This document shows, piece after piece, positions 1 to 7,552 of a stretch of 64,000 nt of DNA (position 1 is the first letter of the stretch; each line of letters begins with the position of its first letter). The notes under the pieces were generated by a model, which ran no database searches, was not told the origin of the DNA, and was given only the letters and a program-made list of their open reading frames with translations. This DNA is from Dethiosulfovibrio faecalis. Its GTDB lineage: Bacteria; Synergistota; Synergistia; Synergistales; Dethiosulfovibrionaceae. The stretch spans positions 1 to 64,000 of the forward strand of contig NZ_JAKGUE010000002.1 of NCBI RefSeq assembly GCF_021568795.1, read 5' to 3'. The translations under genes were made by a program, and so were the position numbers.

Positions 1-1
1 C

Positions 2-157
2 TGGGATACGTTGGCTATCAGTGTCCAAATGTCCCCTATTGGGGGAGCCTGGACTGAATTTGAATTAGTGGAGAACCGCATAACTCGTAGGCAGATTGTC
101 CCCCTCCCCGTCCTCATGTCCACTCTCCCCGCCAGCCTCACGCGTGGGTTCAAATAG
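2..157 (+). CDS. C-terminal end of a prophage structural protein (5' end outside window)
   Basis: An open frame runs in from the left edge and stops at TAG 155-157, giving about 51 residues. It ends just before the strong Shine-Dalgarno of the next gene, so it is probably the last part of a real gene. The visible piece has no motif I can name. Its position directly before a DUF4376-like gene and a lysis cassette suggests a tail-tip, tail-fibre or baseplate protein. That role is inferred from context only. Confidence 0.55.
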   Translation, partial: WDTLAISVQMSPIGGAWTEFELVENRITRRQIVPLPVLMSTLPASLTRGFK

Positions 158-168
158 GAGGTAATCAT

Positions 169-627
169 ATGATAGAACGAATCCATTTTCAGGGAACATC
201 CTACACGCCTTCGGAGTTTGCCTCGTACAAGGGGGCTCATCCGGAGGCGTTTTTGCCGCCGGAACCGGTGGAACCGACCATAGAACATCTTAGGGCTCGG
301 AAGCTGTCGGAGCTCGTAACGGCAAAAACTCAAGCGGAGTCCTCCGGAGTTACGACATCTATTGGACTGACAATGAAATACGGAGAGAACGACGTGGTTC
401 TGGTGGATGGCGTGATCCGATATGCCGAACTACGAAGCCTGTCTACCATCCCAAAGCTCATTGAGGCCGATGGTACCATCCACACCGACATATCCCTTAC
501 AGATGGGAAGACAGTGCTCATGGAACAGTTCGAGGCGGCATATGCTGCGGACGACAGAATATCTAGCCTTAAGCCCCAGATTGATGCCGCCACCACGGCG
601 GATGAACTGGAGGCGATAACATGGTGA
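169..627 (+). CDS. DUF4376-like phage tail-associated protein
   Basis: 152 residues, soluble, no signal peptide. The start ATG follows an excellent AGGAGGTAAT. The C-terminal two thirds (about 45-150) has the layout of DUF4376 domains, which often lie at the end of phage tail-fibre or tail-assembly proteins: a helix rich in K/L/A (RARKLSELVTAKTQAESSG), a short beta section, then a helical tail ending DAATTADELEAITW. The N-terminal part has a Pro-rich linker (LPPEPVEPT). Its stop overlaps the next start by a few bases, so the genes are translationally linked. Function is unknown; a tail accessory or chaperone role is an inference from position. Confidence 0.6.
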   Translation: MIERIHFQGTSYTPSEFASYKGAHPEAFLPPEPVEPTIEHLRARKLSELVTAKTQAESSGVTTSIGLTMKYGENDVVLVDGVIRYAELRSLSTIPKLIEADGTIHTDISLTDGKTVLMEQFEAAYAADDRISSLKPQIDAATTADELEAITW

Positions 628-935
628 TCCTGTGGGTGCTACTGGCCCCGATAATGCACGAGCTCGGGCATTGGATAGCGGCTCTCCTCTGCGGGAGCCG
701 CATTCACTTTGTGTTCGCGTGGGGGCGGCTGTGGAAGATCCCTGTCCCCCGGTGGACGTGGGAGTGGCCGGATGTGTCGGCACGTAAAATACGCTTTATC
801 TGTCAGGCCGGGTTCCTTCTGGAACTCGGCTTGATTCCTCTCATGCCCTGGCCGTATCAGGTGGCGGCCATTCTCCACCTCACCGCTTACCCCTGGTATG
901 CCGGGGACGAATCTGATTTTAGGGGGATGTTTTGA
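621..935 (+). CDS. Miniature HExxH membrane protein (M50/S2P-like metalloprotease fold?) in the prophage lysis cassette
   Basis: 104 residues. The N-terminal hydrophobic helix carries a zinc-protease-type motif, HELGH at residues 13-17, in the membrane-embedded setting typical of site-2 proteases (M50). A second hydrophobic stretch lies around 62-75, and a GDESDF motif near the C-terminus could supply an acidic third metal ligand. Canonical M50 enzymes are more than twice as long, so this is either a minimal relative or a non-proteolytic descendant. The start overlaps the previous stop, and the stop overlaps the endolysin ATG (TGA/ATG), so it belongs to the lysis operon. Motif identity is seen; protease activity is not shown. 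Confidence 0.6.
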   Translation: MVILWVLLAPIMHELGHWIAALLCGSRIHFVFAWGRLWKIPVPRWTWEWPDVSARKIRFICQAGFLLELGLIPLMPWPYQVAAILHLTAYPWYAGDESDFRGMF

Positions 936-1471
936 TGCGAATTGTCGTTGATCCCGGACACGGCGGCAAGGACCCAGGGGCAGTGCGGAGATGGACACCC
1001 TACAAAGGTCTCACCGAGGCTGAGGTGGTATTGGATATCGGACTGGACGTTAGAGATCGACTCGTGTCGTTGAGGCACGAGGTCCGTATGACTCGGGAGA
1101 CGGACGAGTTTATTTCCCTGTCGGATCGAGCCGCTATGGGAGACGGTGCGAACCTGTTCGTTTCTATCCATGCCAACGCCGCCACCAGCCAGTCGGCTCA
1201 AGGGACGGAGGTCCTGTATTATTCTGGATCGAAGCAAGGTCGGTCCTGCGCAGAGATGATCCTGCGTCATCTCGTCCACTATATGGGACTAAGGTCTAGA
1301 GGAACGAAACCACGAAAGAATCTCGCCGTTCTGAGGAGGACGAAATGTCCTGCCGTTCTCGTCGAGACGTGTTTTATCTCGAATCCAGAGGAAGGGATGA
1401 AGCTGGCCATACCGGAAATTCGACATTCCTTCGCTGTGGCCATAGTCGCTGGGATCGAGGCCTACCGATGA
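935..1471 (+). CDS. N-acetylmuramoyl-L-alanine amidase (Amidase_3), phage endolysin
   Basis: 178 residues from ATG 935, preceded by AGGGGG; a TTG one codon earlier is less likely. The whole protein is one Amidase_3 domain that cuts the bond between muramic acid and the stem peptide. Zinc ligands are visible: H9 in DPGHGG, a Glu in LTEAEVV (about 28-30) and H79 in FVSIHANA. The catalytic Glu lies in VLVETCFISN. There is no signal peptide, as expected for an endolysin released by a holin. It overlaps both neighbours by one to four bases, and the neighbouring small membrane proteins support the lysis role. Confidence 0.9.
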   Translation: MRIVVDPGHGGKDPGAVRRWTPYKGLTEAEVVLDIGLDVRDRLVSLRHEVRMTRETDEFISLSDRAAMGDGANLFVSIHANAATSQSAQGTEVLYYSGSKQGRSCAEMILRHLVHYMGLRSRGTKPRKNLAVLRRTKCPAVLVETCFISNPEEGMKLAIPEIRHSFAVAIVAGIEAYR

Positions 1472-1809
1472 TACAGGACTCCGGAGTGACCGACCATGCT
1501 CGTTCCATAGGGGCTTGTGTCGCTCATTTCGCATTAAACGCTCTCCCCTATATCGGTCTGGTGTTGATTGGGCATACGGCTACCTCGCTGGATCATCATG
1601 TCGATGACTGGCGGTGGGGGACCTATCTGATCTCCTGTGCCTCAACCGTGGTTCTCGGGATCGCTATCTACTGCGTGGTGTCGGCGCTGGCTGTCCCTCA
1701 GATGTGGGGATACGCACTGGCCGTGCTTGCCGGAAGGAATACGAAAGAGACTCTGGACATGTTCTCCAAGGACCTTTTGGAATGGATGAAGCGAGGAGCT
1801 GGAAAATGA
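1468..1809 (+). CDS. Small prophage membrane protein (holin/antiholin candidate)
   Basis: 113 residues from ATG 1468, which overlaps the amidase stop (ATGA). Hydrophobic segments lie at about 18-38 and 52-76, with a weaker one near 80-90. The C-terminus is charged (DLLEWMKRGAGK). I do not recognise the family. Position between endolysin and another two-helix protein, and size, fit a holin or an antiholin. This is inference from topology and gene order only. Confidence 0.55.
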   Translation: MIQDSGVTDHARSIGACVAHFALNALPYIGLVLIGHTATSLDHHVDDWRWGTYLISCASTVVLGIAIYCVVSALAVPQMWGYALAVLAGRNTKETLDMFSKDLLEWMKRGAGK

Positions 1810-2033
1810 AAATACGGCTCAAGCGAACCATGGTATGGGGATCGTTTTGGTTATCTGCCCTTGTCGTTCTCGTCGCCGTGGTTCGCTGGGAGCCAGTCCC
1901 GGAAGGGATTCCGGCTATTTTGACTGGACTCTTTGGTTTTGCCTTAACCGTGTACGGCGGAGCTCAGGCGGCGACGAGGATCGCCAGGAAGGACGAAGAG
2001 AATGGATGGAACGAAGATAAAGGAGATTGTTAG
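1806..2033 (+). CDS. Two-helix membrane protein, probable holin
   Basis: 75 residues from ATG 1806 (ATGA overlap with the previous stop). The N-terminus is positively charged (MKIRLKRT), followed by two membrane helices at about 9-27 and 36-58 and a charged C-terminal tail (RIARKDEENG). This is the standard build of a small phage holin that makes the inner-membrane hole and triggers lysis. There is no family-specific motif I can name. The next gene starts inside its last 32 bases. Confidence 0.55.
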   Translation: MKIRLKRTMVWGSFWLSALVVLVAVVRWEPVPEGIPAILTGLFGFALTVYGGAQAATRIARKDEENGWNEDKGDC

Positions 2034-2385
2034 AAAATACTGGTGGGTCGCTTTGGTCGTGATCCTTACTTGGGGCGCCGTCTCCCTCTGGAGAACGGAG
2101 CAGGCAATAAAGCCCTCTCCGACAGTACAGGAGGTCACGGACAGGGCGATATCCTCCACAGAGGAGATAGACCGCCAGTTGGAGATACTACAAAACCGGG
2201 TGAGCGAAGCGGAAAGAGAGGTGAGGTCCCATGCTTGGAAGGCTACGGCGGAGGTTGCGGATCTGGATTGTCAGGCTCTTGCCGCTCGCTGGAATCGTAT
2301 TGTTGCTGATGAGCGCGCCAGGCGAAGCGGGGTTTCAGCCGATGCGACATCCCCAGACTGGGGAGGATGGGGTCTGGGGGAGTAA
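2002..2385 (+). CDS. Rz-like inner-membrane spanin candidate
   Basis: 127 residues. One N-terminal membrane helix (about 13-30, WWVALVVILTWGAVSLW) is followed by a long charged helix with coiled-coil character (about 45-80, EEIDRQLEILQNRV then SEAEREV) and a flexible Gly/Ser C-terminus. This matches an i-spanin (Rz-type), which disrupts the outer membrane in the last step of phage lysis in diderm hosts. The ATG lies inside the previous gene with GGAAGGA upstream. The following gene begins inside this one in another frame, as in Rz/Rz1 pairs. Confidence 0.55.
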   Translation: MDGTKIKEIVRKYWWVALVVILTWGAVSLWRTEQAIKPSPTVQEVTDRAISSTEEIDRQLEILQNRVSEAEREVRSHAWKATAEVADLDCQALAARWNRIVADERARRSGVSADATSPDWGGWGLGE

Positions 2386-2644
2386 GCAGGACTTCCTTGA
2401 TGCGACTATAGCCTACGAGGTCCAGAAGGCCAGAGCGGACACGTGGGAGGCGACCGCCCGGCAGATGAGCGAGGACGCAAAGGTCGCCAGGGAGGAAGCA
2501 CAGGAGACCGCAAAACAGATAGCCCGCATTCCCGGACTGGTTGAACAGGAACGCAAGGACGCTTACAAGAAAGGTCGGTCACAGGGGAGACAGGATGCGG
2601 GGATATTGGCCGTGGTCGGAGCTGTTGTTATATGGATATTGTAA
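2231..2644 (+). CDS. Out-of-frame overlapping spanin-partner candidate with N-terminal signal and C-terminal membrane helix
   Basis: 137 residues; the first 155 bases overlap the previous gene in another frame. The start is well supported by GAGGTGAGG just upstream of ATG 2231. It has an Arg-rich N-terminus and a hydrophobic signal-like segment (about 10-29) ending near GEAG. A charged helical middle (about 55-112, heptad-like, rich in A, E, K, R) follows, and a C-terminal hydrophobic helix closes it (AGILAVVGAVVIWIL). Classical o-spanins (Rz1) are small lipoproteins, but no lipobox Cys is visible, so if this is a spanin partner its anchoring is different. It is the last gene of the prophage operon. 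Confidence 0.55.
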   Translation: MLGRLRRRLRIWIVRLLPLAGIVLLLMSAPGEAGFQPMRHPQTGEDGVWGSKQDFLDATIAYEVQKARADTWEATARQMSEDAKVAREEAQETAKQIARIPGLVEQERKDAYKKGRSQGRQDAGILAVVGAVVIWIL

Positions 2645-2650
2645 TGAAAT

Positions 2651-2688
2651 AGCCCTCTCGGGGATCTCCTCGGGAGGGCTGTTTTTTT
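2651..2688 (+). terminator. Rho-independent terminator of the prophage late operon
   Basis: Hairpin AGCCCTC ... GAGGGCT with an inner CG-rich extension, followed by a run of seven T. It lies seven bases after the last prophage stop codon. Confidence 0.88.
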
Positions 2689-2848
2689 GTTTGTAATCAT
2701 GGTGGGGAGATTGTAGAATTATGAGGACGAGAACCGGTAGAAAGAGCTTGACCATTCTTGATTTTATCGTGATCGTACAATAAACCGTACAACGCAAGAC
2801 TTGATTAACCCTGTTATCCTTTGTGGTCGCTGGGATACCTTATTTTTG

Positions 2849-2871
2849 TTCGAATCCAGGCGGGGCAGCCA
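2849..2871 (+). repeat. tRNA 3'-end fragment, probable prophage attachment site (attR)
   Basis: The stretch begins with a T-loop (TTCGAATCC), continues with what would be the 3' strand of a T-stem and acceptor stem (AGGCGGGGCA), and ends G-CCA. The bases upstream do not fold as the rest of a tRNA. This is what integration into a tRNA 3' end leaves at the far end of a prophage. An acceptor starting U1-A72 with G73 would fit tRNA-Gln, but that is a guess. Confidence 0.55.
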
Positions 2872-2996
2872 ATGCCTGTAGTTGTAAGGGTTGAGGACAC
2901 TTGGTGAAGTTGGAGAAACCTTCCAGCAACGACGGATTTACATAATAGGCAGTAGGTTAGTTATGGTCAGTTGTGACATGGTTTGTGATGTTAGGT

Positions 2997-3042
2997 CCCA
3001 TCTTCCCCCTGTGGTGACAGGGTTGAGGTGGGGCTTTTGTTT
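2997..3042 (+). terminator. Terminator-like hairpin after the attachment site
   Basis: CCCATCTTCCCCCTGT pairs with ACAGGGTTGAGGTGGG (about 14 of 16 positions, two mismatches, some G-T), loop GGTG, followed by CTTTTGTTT. It may be the original terminator of the tRNA gene whose 3' end is the attachment site. Confidence 0.55.
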
Positions 3043-3077
3043 GTGTAGGGATCGTCACGCTCTAAAAGTTAATGTTG

Positions 3078-3106
3078 TTGACGAGTATAAGATTATGAGG
3101 TAGACT
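3078..3106 (+). promoter_or_regulatory. Possible promoter for the riboswitch transcript
   Basis: TTGACG, 17 bases, TAGACT. The -35 is good and the -10 is weak. A start near 3113 would place the riboswitch at the very 5' end of the transcript. Confidence 0.35.
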
Positions 3107-3136
3107 TCATCGTAATTTTTATGGACAATCGCTACC

Positions 3137-3286
3137 GAAGATGAAAGGCATCGGGATGTGGAAGTCCGGTGAAAATCCGGCACAGCCCCGCTACTGTAAT
3201 CATGACGAAATCACATGGAGCCACTGCAAGGCCTGGTCTTGTGGGAAGGCGTGAGAGTAGGACGATTGAGAGTCAGGATACCGCCC
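3137..3286 (+). promoter_or_regulatory. Cobalamin (B12) riboswitch
   Basis: The conserved core is readable. A P3-type stem-loop TCCGG TGAAAA TCCGG is followed by CACAGCCCCGCTACTGT; GCCACTG lies near 3229 and GGGAAGGC near 3243. The B12 box is AGTCAGGATACCGCC at about 3271-3285. This aptamer binds adenosyl- or other cobalamins and usually represses downstream genes. Its 3' end runs into a terminator hairpin, so control is probably by premature termination. It lies upstream of the ABC transporter genes that follow. Confidence 0.95.
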
Positions 3287-3332
3287 CTTGCCTTTAACGG
3301 TTTTCCGTACGAGGGTATGGGGGCTTTTTTTT
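3283..3332 (+). terminator. Riboswitch expression platform (intrinsic terminator)
   Basis: Outer stem GCCCC with GGGGC and inner stem ACGG TTTT CCGT, followed by an eight-T run and a further T-rich stretch. It shares bases with the end of the B12 box, so aptamer and terminator folding are linked. Confidence 0.8.
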
Positions 3333-3404
3333 ATTTTTTAGGTCCTTGTATACCCTCCCTGTGGTTTTATTTCTTTAATGGTTTTAGGGATGGGTGGGGT
3401 TGCA

Positions 3405-4346
3405 TTGAAAGGTATAAACATCATTGGGAGATTATCGCAGATTCTGATAGTCCTTATCGGCGTTACCTTTATCTCCTTTTCTCTCATGAGCCTCTCTCCT
3501 GGAGATCCTGCGGAGGCCATGCTCATGTCTGGAGGACAATCTGTCTCTCCTGAACTTCTCGAGGCTACCAGGCAGGAGCTAGGTCTTAACCGTCCTTTCC
3601 TCGTACGTTACATGTCTTGGCTCTGGGGCGTTTTTAGAGGAGATCTTGGTATTTCATACACCTCTAAACAGCCTGTAGTCGACAGGATGATCGCTTTTTT
3701 CCCCGCCACGTTGAAGTTGACCGTAGCCTCTTTGGTCATAATGTTAATTGTGGCAATCCCCTTCGGTATACTTTCCGCTTTATATTGCGACAGATGGCCC
3801 GATTATCTGATAAGAGGATTTACCTTCTTAGGGGTATCCGTCCCCAATTTCTGGGTCGGTCTCATGTTTCTCAGCTTTTTTGCCCTCAGGCTACATCTCG
3901 TTCCGGTCGTCTCCAGCGGTCAGGGGTTTTCGGATCTTCTTCTGCCTGCCGTTACCTTGGCCTTCGCCATGTCCGCTAAATACACCAGACAGGTTCGCAC
4001 CGCCGTTCTCGAGGAGCTTCACCAGGACTATGTCCTCGGAGCGGAGGTTCGAGGGGAATCTAGAGTCTCCGTTCTCTGCAGAGAGGTGCTTCCCAACGCG
4101 GTCCTGCCGCTTATAACCCTTTTGGGGCTCTCCTTAGGAAGTCTTCTAGGAGGAACCGCCGTCGTGGAGATTATCTTCTCCTGGCCTGGCCTGGGGAATC
4201 TGGCGGTTCACGCCATAACGGCCAGGGACTATCCTATGGTCCAAGGTTATGTGCTTTGGATTTCCCTCATCTATATGACGATAAACCTCATCGTTGATAT
4301 CTCCTATGGTCGTCTCGATCCCCGTATCGGAAGGTCCTCCAGGTGA
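3405..4346 (+). CDS. ABC transporter permease, DppB/NikB family (first permease)
   Basis: About 313 residues from TTG 3405, chosen because GGTGGGG lies six bases upstream and because the product then starts KGINIIGRL like other family members. ATG 3378 and 3390 are in frame but have poor ribosome-binding sites. It has six membrane helices, the long periplasmic loop after helix 1 with SPGDPAE and the family tract RQELGLNRPF, and the BPD permease loop (about residues 200-230, EVRGESRVSVLCREVLPNAVLP). It forms the membrane channel with the next gene. First gene after the cobalamin riboswitch, so the substrate may be cobalt, nickel or a corrinoid-related solute; family membership alone would equally allow peptides. 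Confidence 0.9.
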   Translation: MKGINIIGRLSQILIVLIGVTFISFSLMSLSPGDPAEAMLMSGGQSVSPELLEATRQELGLNRPFLVRYMSWLWGVFRGDLGISYTSKQPVVDRMIAFFPATLKLTVASLVIMLIVAIPFGILSALYCDRWPDYLIRGFTFLGVSVPNFWVGLMFLSFFALRLHLVPVVSSGQGFSDLLLPAVTLAFAMSAKYTRQVRTAVLEELHQDYVLGAEVRGESRVSVLCREVLPNAVLPLITLLGLSLGSLLGGTAVVEIIFSWPGLGNLAVHAITARDYPMVQGYVLWISLIYMTINLIVDISYGRLDPRIGRSSR

Positions 4347-4350
4347 CCTC

Positions 4351-5160
4351 ATGAGAAAAAGATTTGTAGCCTTTTCCTTGCTTTCCTTTTTTGTGTTCTT
4401 CATGGCTCTTTTTTCCCCTGTATTAGCTCCTAAAGACGCATTTGACGCTGTAATGAGGGATTCTCTAAAGGCTCCATGTGCGGAGTATCCCTTGGGGGCG
4501 GATAAGATGGGTCGGGATCTTCTCTCCAGGATTATTTACGGCACCAGGGCCTCTCTGTCCATGTCCTTCGCGGTGGTTATCTCGGTCTCTGTGGTCGGGA
4601 CTTTTTTGGGGCTTTTGTCCGGCTATTTTGGAGGTATCGTCGACGGGGCAATAATGAGATTCTCAGATATGATGATAGCCTTTCCCGGAATGGTTTTGGC
4701 GATAGCCATCGCCGGTATGCTCGGCAGCAGCGCCGTCAACGCGGTCATAGCCGTTTCCGCTGTCACTTGGCCCAAGTATGCTCGACTCGCCAGGAGCTTG
4801 GTTCTCAAGGCAAAGACCTCTCTTTACGTGGAAGGAGCCAGGCTTTCCGGTGCTACCACTGGCAGGATAATCTTTAGATACATCCTGCCGATCATATTTC
4901 CTACGATGCTCGTTACTGCCGTGACCGACATAGGGAGCATGATGTTGGAGCTAGCCGCCCTTTCCTTTCTCGGGCTTGGTGCCAGGGCTCCCAGTCCCGA
5001 ATGGGGGCTGATGATGAACGAGGCCAGGCCCTATCTCGCCAGGGCTCCTTGGCTGATGATATATCCCGGTTTGGCGGTGGTGATGGTCGTGTCTGTTTTT
5101 AATCTGTTTGGGGATAGCCTCAGGGATGTGTTGGATCCCAAACATGGCAGCTGTAGATAA
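4351..5160 (+). CDS. ABC transporter permease, DppC/NikC family (second permease)
   Basis: 269 residues from ATG 4351, which follows AGGTG by six bases and comes four bases after the previous stop. An N-terminal membrane helix is followed by the DppC/NikC signature YPLGADKMGRDLLSRIIYG at about residues 47-65. Several further helices follow, with the cytoplasmic coupling loop EGARLSGATTGRIIFRYILP. It ends with the LSFLGLGARAPSPEWG segment typical of this subfamily. Forms a heterodimer with the upstream permease. Confidence 0.92.
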   Translation: MRKRFVAFSLLSFFVFFMALFSPVLAPKDAFDAVMRDSLKAPCAEYPLGADKMGRDLLSRIIYGTRASLSMSFAVVISVSVVGTFLGLLSGYFGGIVDGAIMRFSDMMIAFPGMVLAIAIAGMLGSSAVNAVIAVSAVTWPKYARLARSLVLKAKTSLYVEGARLSGATTGRIIFRYILPIIFPTMLVTAVTDIGSMMLELAALSFLGLGARAPSPEWGLMMNEARPYLARAPWLMIYPGLAVVMVVSVFNLFGDSLRDVLDPKHGSCR

Positions 5161-5184
5161 ATTAACGTAGAGGAGTTTTGTCTT

Positions 5185-6750
5185 ATGATAAGAGAGCATC
5201 GTTTTTTCCGTTTTGTCGTCGTTCTTGCCCTCTGTGTGATGGCGTTTTCAGGTCCGAAGACCGCGTCTGCGTCCGAAAAGATCTTGAGGGTTGGAGTGAC
5301 GAGTTTTGCCGATACTCTGGAGCCTACGACCCAGTATTTTAGCTGGGTCGTCAGTCGCTATGGAGTAGGAGAGTGTCTTGTACGTTTCGACGAAAAGGGA
5401 GGTCTGAAACCCTGTCTGGCGGAGAGTTGGAGATGTTCGGATGACAAGAAGTCTTGGATCTTCAGGATCAGAGAGGGAGTGAAGTTCTCCAACGGTAGAG
5501 AGATGACGCCCGAGCTGGTCAAGGCCTCTCTGGAGCGTACTTTCACTATGAGCAAAAGAGCCGCGACCGCTTTCTTCAAATACGATTCCATTGAGGTGGA
5601 CGGGCAAAATCTTATTATAACTACCTCTAGTCCAACCTATAACGTTCCTGGAAGTCTCGCGGAACCGCTTTTTCTGATAGTCGATACCACCGTGGATACG
5701 GAGAGTTTTGCTTTAGAGGGTCCGATCTGTACCGGTCCGTATAAAGTGGTTTCGTTCAAGGCCTCCGAGATATGCGTAGTGGCTAGAAACGATCATTACT
5801 GGGGAGGCCCGGTCCCCTTCGACAAGGTCGAGTACAAGGTTATAGGGGATCAGGTGACCCGCGAGATGGCCCTTCAGGCCGGAGAGATCGATGTGGCCTA
5901 CAATCTCAAGTCCGGAAATGCCGCTACTTTTACAGATGAATCGAGATATAGCACCCTGTGTATCCCGGCTCTCAGGACTACTCTGGCTTTCATGAACCAG
6001 AAAGGTTTTCTTGGAGATAAGATACTGAGGCAGGCGATCATAAGGGCGTTGGACAGGGATACTTACGTAGAGGTCCTTTTGGACGGAGGGGCCACCGCTG
6101 GGAAGACGCCGGTTCCGCCTTCGTTGGATTTCGGTTTTGAGGATATAGAGGATCCTAATTCTTTCGATCCCGATTCCGCCAGAAAGATTTTGACTGATAA
6201 CGGCTATAAGGACATAGATGGAGACGGTTACGTCGAATCTCCGAATGGAGAGAAGATAGATCTGAATTTTGTAATATACGATAGCCGTGCGGAGCTTGGG
6301 ATCTATGCTCAGGCAGCTCAGATCAACCTTAAAGAGGTGGGAATCAAGGTCACGGTAAATACAGTAAGTTACGAGACCATGCTGGACAAACAGGAGGCAG
6401 GAGATTTCGACCTGATAATATGGTGTGTTTTGGCAGCTAACACGGGAGACCCCGAGAATTACCTTCGTGAATTTTGGAGGACTTACTCCAATGAAGCCCC
6501 CAATTCCAATAAGGCCGGTTATAGCAACTCTGAGGTCGACAGGCTCATGGACGAACTTTCCACGGAATTCGATCCGACAAAACGCAGAGACCTGGTCATC
6601 GATATTCAGCGACATATAGTCGACGATGCTGCCAGCGTGTTTTTCGGTTGCGAGGTAACCTATTTGTTCTCCTCCAGCAAGGTCACAGGCCTGAAAATCT
6701 ATCCGATCGACTACTATTGGATTACTAAGGACGTAGATATAGCAGATTAG
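5185..6750 (+). CDS. Periplasmic solute-binding protein, family 5 (NikA/DppA type)
   Basis: 521 residues. A cleavable signal peptide covers about 1-29 (hydrophobic core then TASAS); there is no lipobox Cys, so the protein is soluble in a periplasm, which supports a diderm cell. The SBP_bac_5 fold spans the rest, with the family's early block (LAESWRCSDDKKSWIFRIREGVKFSNG). A Ca-loop-like DIDGDGYVE at 343-351 is common in this family. Family members bind peptides, nickel or heme. The cobalamin riboswitch upstream favours a metal or corrinoid-linked ligand here, but no ligand residue can be assigned from sequence alone. SD is GAGGAG. Confidence 0.9.
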   Translation: MIREHRFFRFVVVLALCVMAFSGPKTASASEKILRVGVTSFADTLEPTTQYFSWVVSRYGVGECLVRFDEKGGLKPCLAESWRCSDDKKSWIFRIREGVKFSNGREMTPELVKASLERTFTMSKRAATAFFKYDSIEVDGQNLIITTSSPTYNVPGSLAEPLFLIVDTTVDTESFALEGPICTGPYKVVSFKASEICVVARNDHYWGGPVPFDKVEYKVIGDQVTREMALQAGEIDVAYNLKSGNAATFTDESRYSTLCIPALRTTLAFMNQKGFLGDKILRQAIIRALDRDTYVEVLLDGGATAGKTPVPPSLDFGFEDIEDPNSFDPDSARKILTDNGYKDIDGDGYVESPNGEKIDLNFVIYDSRAELGIYAQAAQINLKEVGIKVTVNTVSYETMLDKQEAGDFDLIIWCVLAANTGDPENYLREFWRTYSNEAPNSNKAGYSNSEVDRLMDELSTEFDPTKRRDLVIDIQRHIVDDAASVFFGCEVTYLFSSSKVTGLKIYPIDYYWITKDVDIAD

Positions 6751-6754
6751 ACCT

Positions 6755-7552
6755 ATGTTGGATATCAAAAACTTATCGGTTGTATATGCTTTGAAAGGGG
6801 GCTCTGCTAGACCTGCGGTTGAGCAGTTCTCTTTGTCTGTCGGTAAGGGAAAAATAGTTAGCCTGGTAGGGGAGAGCGGTAGCGGAAAGACGACGGTTAT
6901 TCGTTCCGTTATAGGAGCTCTCCCCTCTGGGGCTTCGATAACATCTGGAGATATCCTCCTTCATGGAGTTTCTGTATTGGGTTATTCCAGATCGCGATGG
7001 AGGGAGATCAGGGGGACCAATCTGTCCATGATATTTCAGGATTCGGGCAATATGTTGAATCCAATAAGGTCGGTTGGCTCTCAGTTTGTGCAGTATATAC
7101 GGATTCACTCGGAGGTTTCCAGATCAGAGGCCTGGAATAGAGCTGTGTCTATGTTGAGATCCATGAGGCTCCCTGCACCGGAGAACGTCATGGGCAGCTA
7201 TCCCTTCGAGCTCAGCGGGGGTATGAGGCAAAGGGTGGGTATCGCCATGGCTATGACCTTCCGCCCCGATTTATTGTTGGCAGACGAGCCTACCAGCGCT
7301 CTAGACGTCACCTCCCAGGCACAGATAGTCCGGCAGATGATGGAGCTAAGGGAACGATATGGAACCACCATACTGATGGTTACCCACAATATCGGGGTAG
7401 CCGCCTATATGTCGGACCATATGGTGGTCATGAAGGACGGTCGTATGCTGGACAGAGGAGATAGAAAGGATATCCTTTCCCGTGCCGGTTCGAGTTATAC
7501 GAAAAACCTTCTGGATGCTGTGCCGGAAATAGGGGGAAGTCGCTTTGTGTAG
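6755..7552 (+). CDS. ABC transporter ATP-binding protein, DppD/NikD family
   Basis: 265 residues. Walker A is GESGSGKTT (about 38-46), the Q-loop is MIFQDSGNMLNP, the ABC signature is LSGGMRQRVGIAMA, Walker B is LLLADEPTSALD, and the switch His is in VTHNIG. It starts four bases after the binding-protein stop. The C-terminus lacks the Cys-rich oligopeptide extension seen in longer DppD proteins, making it closer in size to NikD. It powers the importer together with the next ATPase. Confidence 0.92.
   Translation: MLDIKNLSVVYALKGGSARPAVEQFSLSVGKGKIVSLVGESGSGKTTVIRSVIGALPSGASITSGDILLHGVSVLGYSRSRWREIRGTNLSMIFQDSGNMLNPIRSVGSQFVQYIRIHSEVSRSEAWNRAVSMLRSMRLPAPENVMGSYPFELSGGMRQRVGIAMAMTFRPDLLLADEPTSALDVTSQAQIVRQMMELRERYGTTILMVTHNIGVAAYMSDHMVVMKDGRMLDRGDRKDILSRAGSSYTKNLLDAVPEIGGSRFV

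Larger units (their letters stand above)
2689..3120. other. Gene-free stretch between prophage and riboswitch
   Basis: About 430 bases with no convincing coding sequence; an open frame at 2891-3103 lacks a ribosome-binding site and has no family features. The stretch holds a tRNA 3'-end fragment (2849-2871), a terminator-like hairpin (2997-3042) and a possible promoter for the riboswitch (from 3078). The part between 2700 and 2848 is AT-richer and shows nothing I can name. Confidence 0.6.

Noticed and set aside
1-2840. Short repeat CTGGGATAC near position 1 and again near 2830, considered as att core
   Set aside because: Only nine bases, lies inside a coding frame at the left end, and does not coincide with the tRNA-like fragment.
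2891-3103. 70-codon open frame between the attachment site and the riboswitch
   Set aside because: No ribosome-binding site, contains the terminator-like hairpin, and ends at the predicted promoter.
5185-6750. DIDGDGYVE in the binding protein as a special calcium sensor
   Set aside because: This loop is widespread in family-5 binding proteins, so it is not notable on its own.
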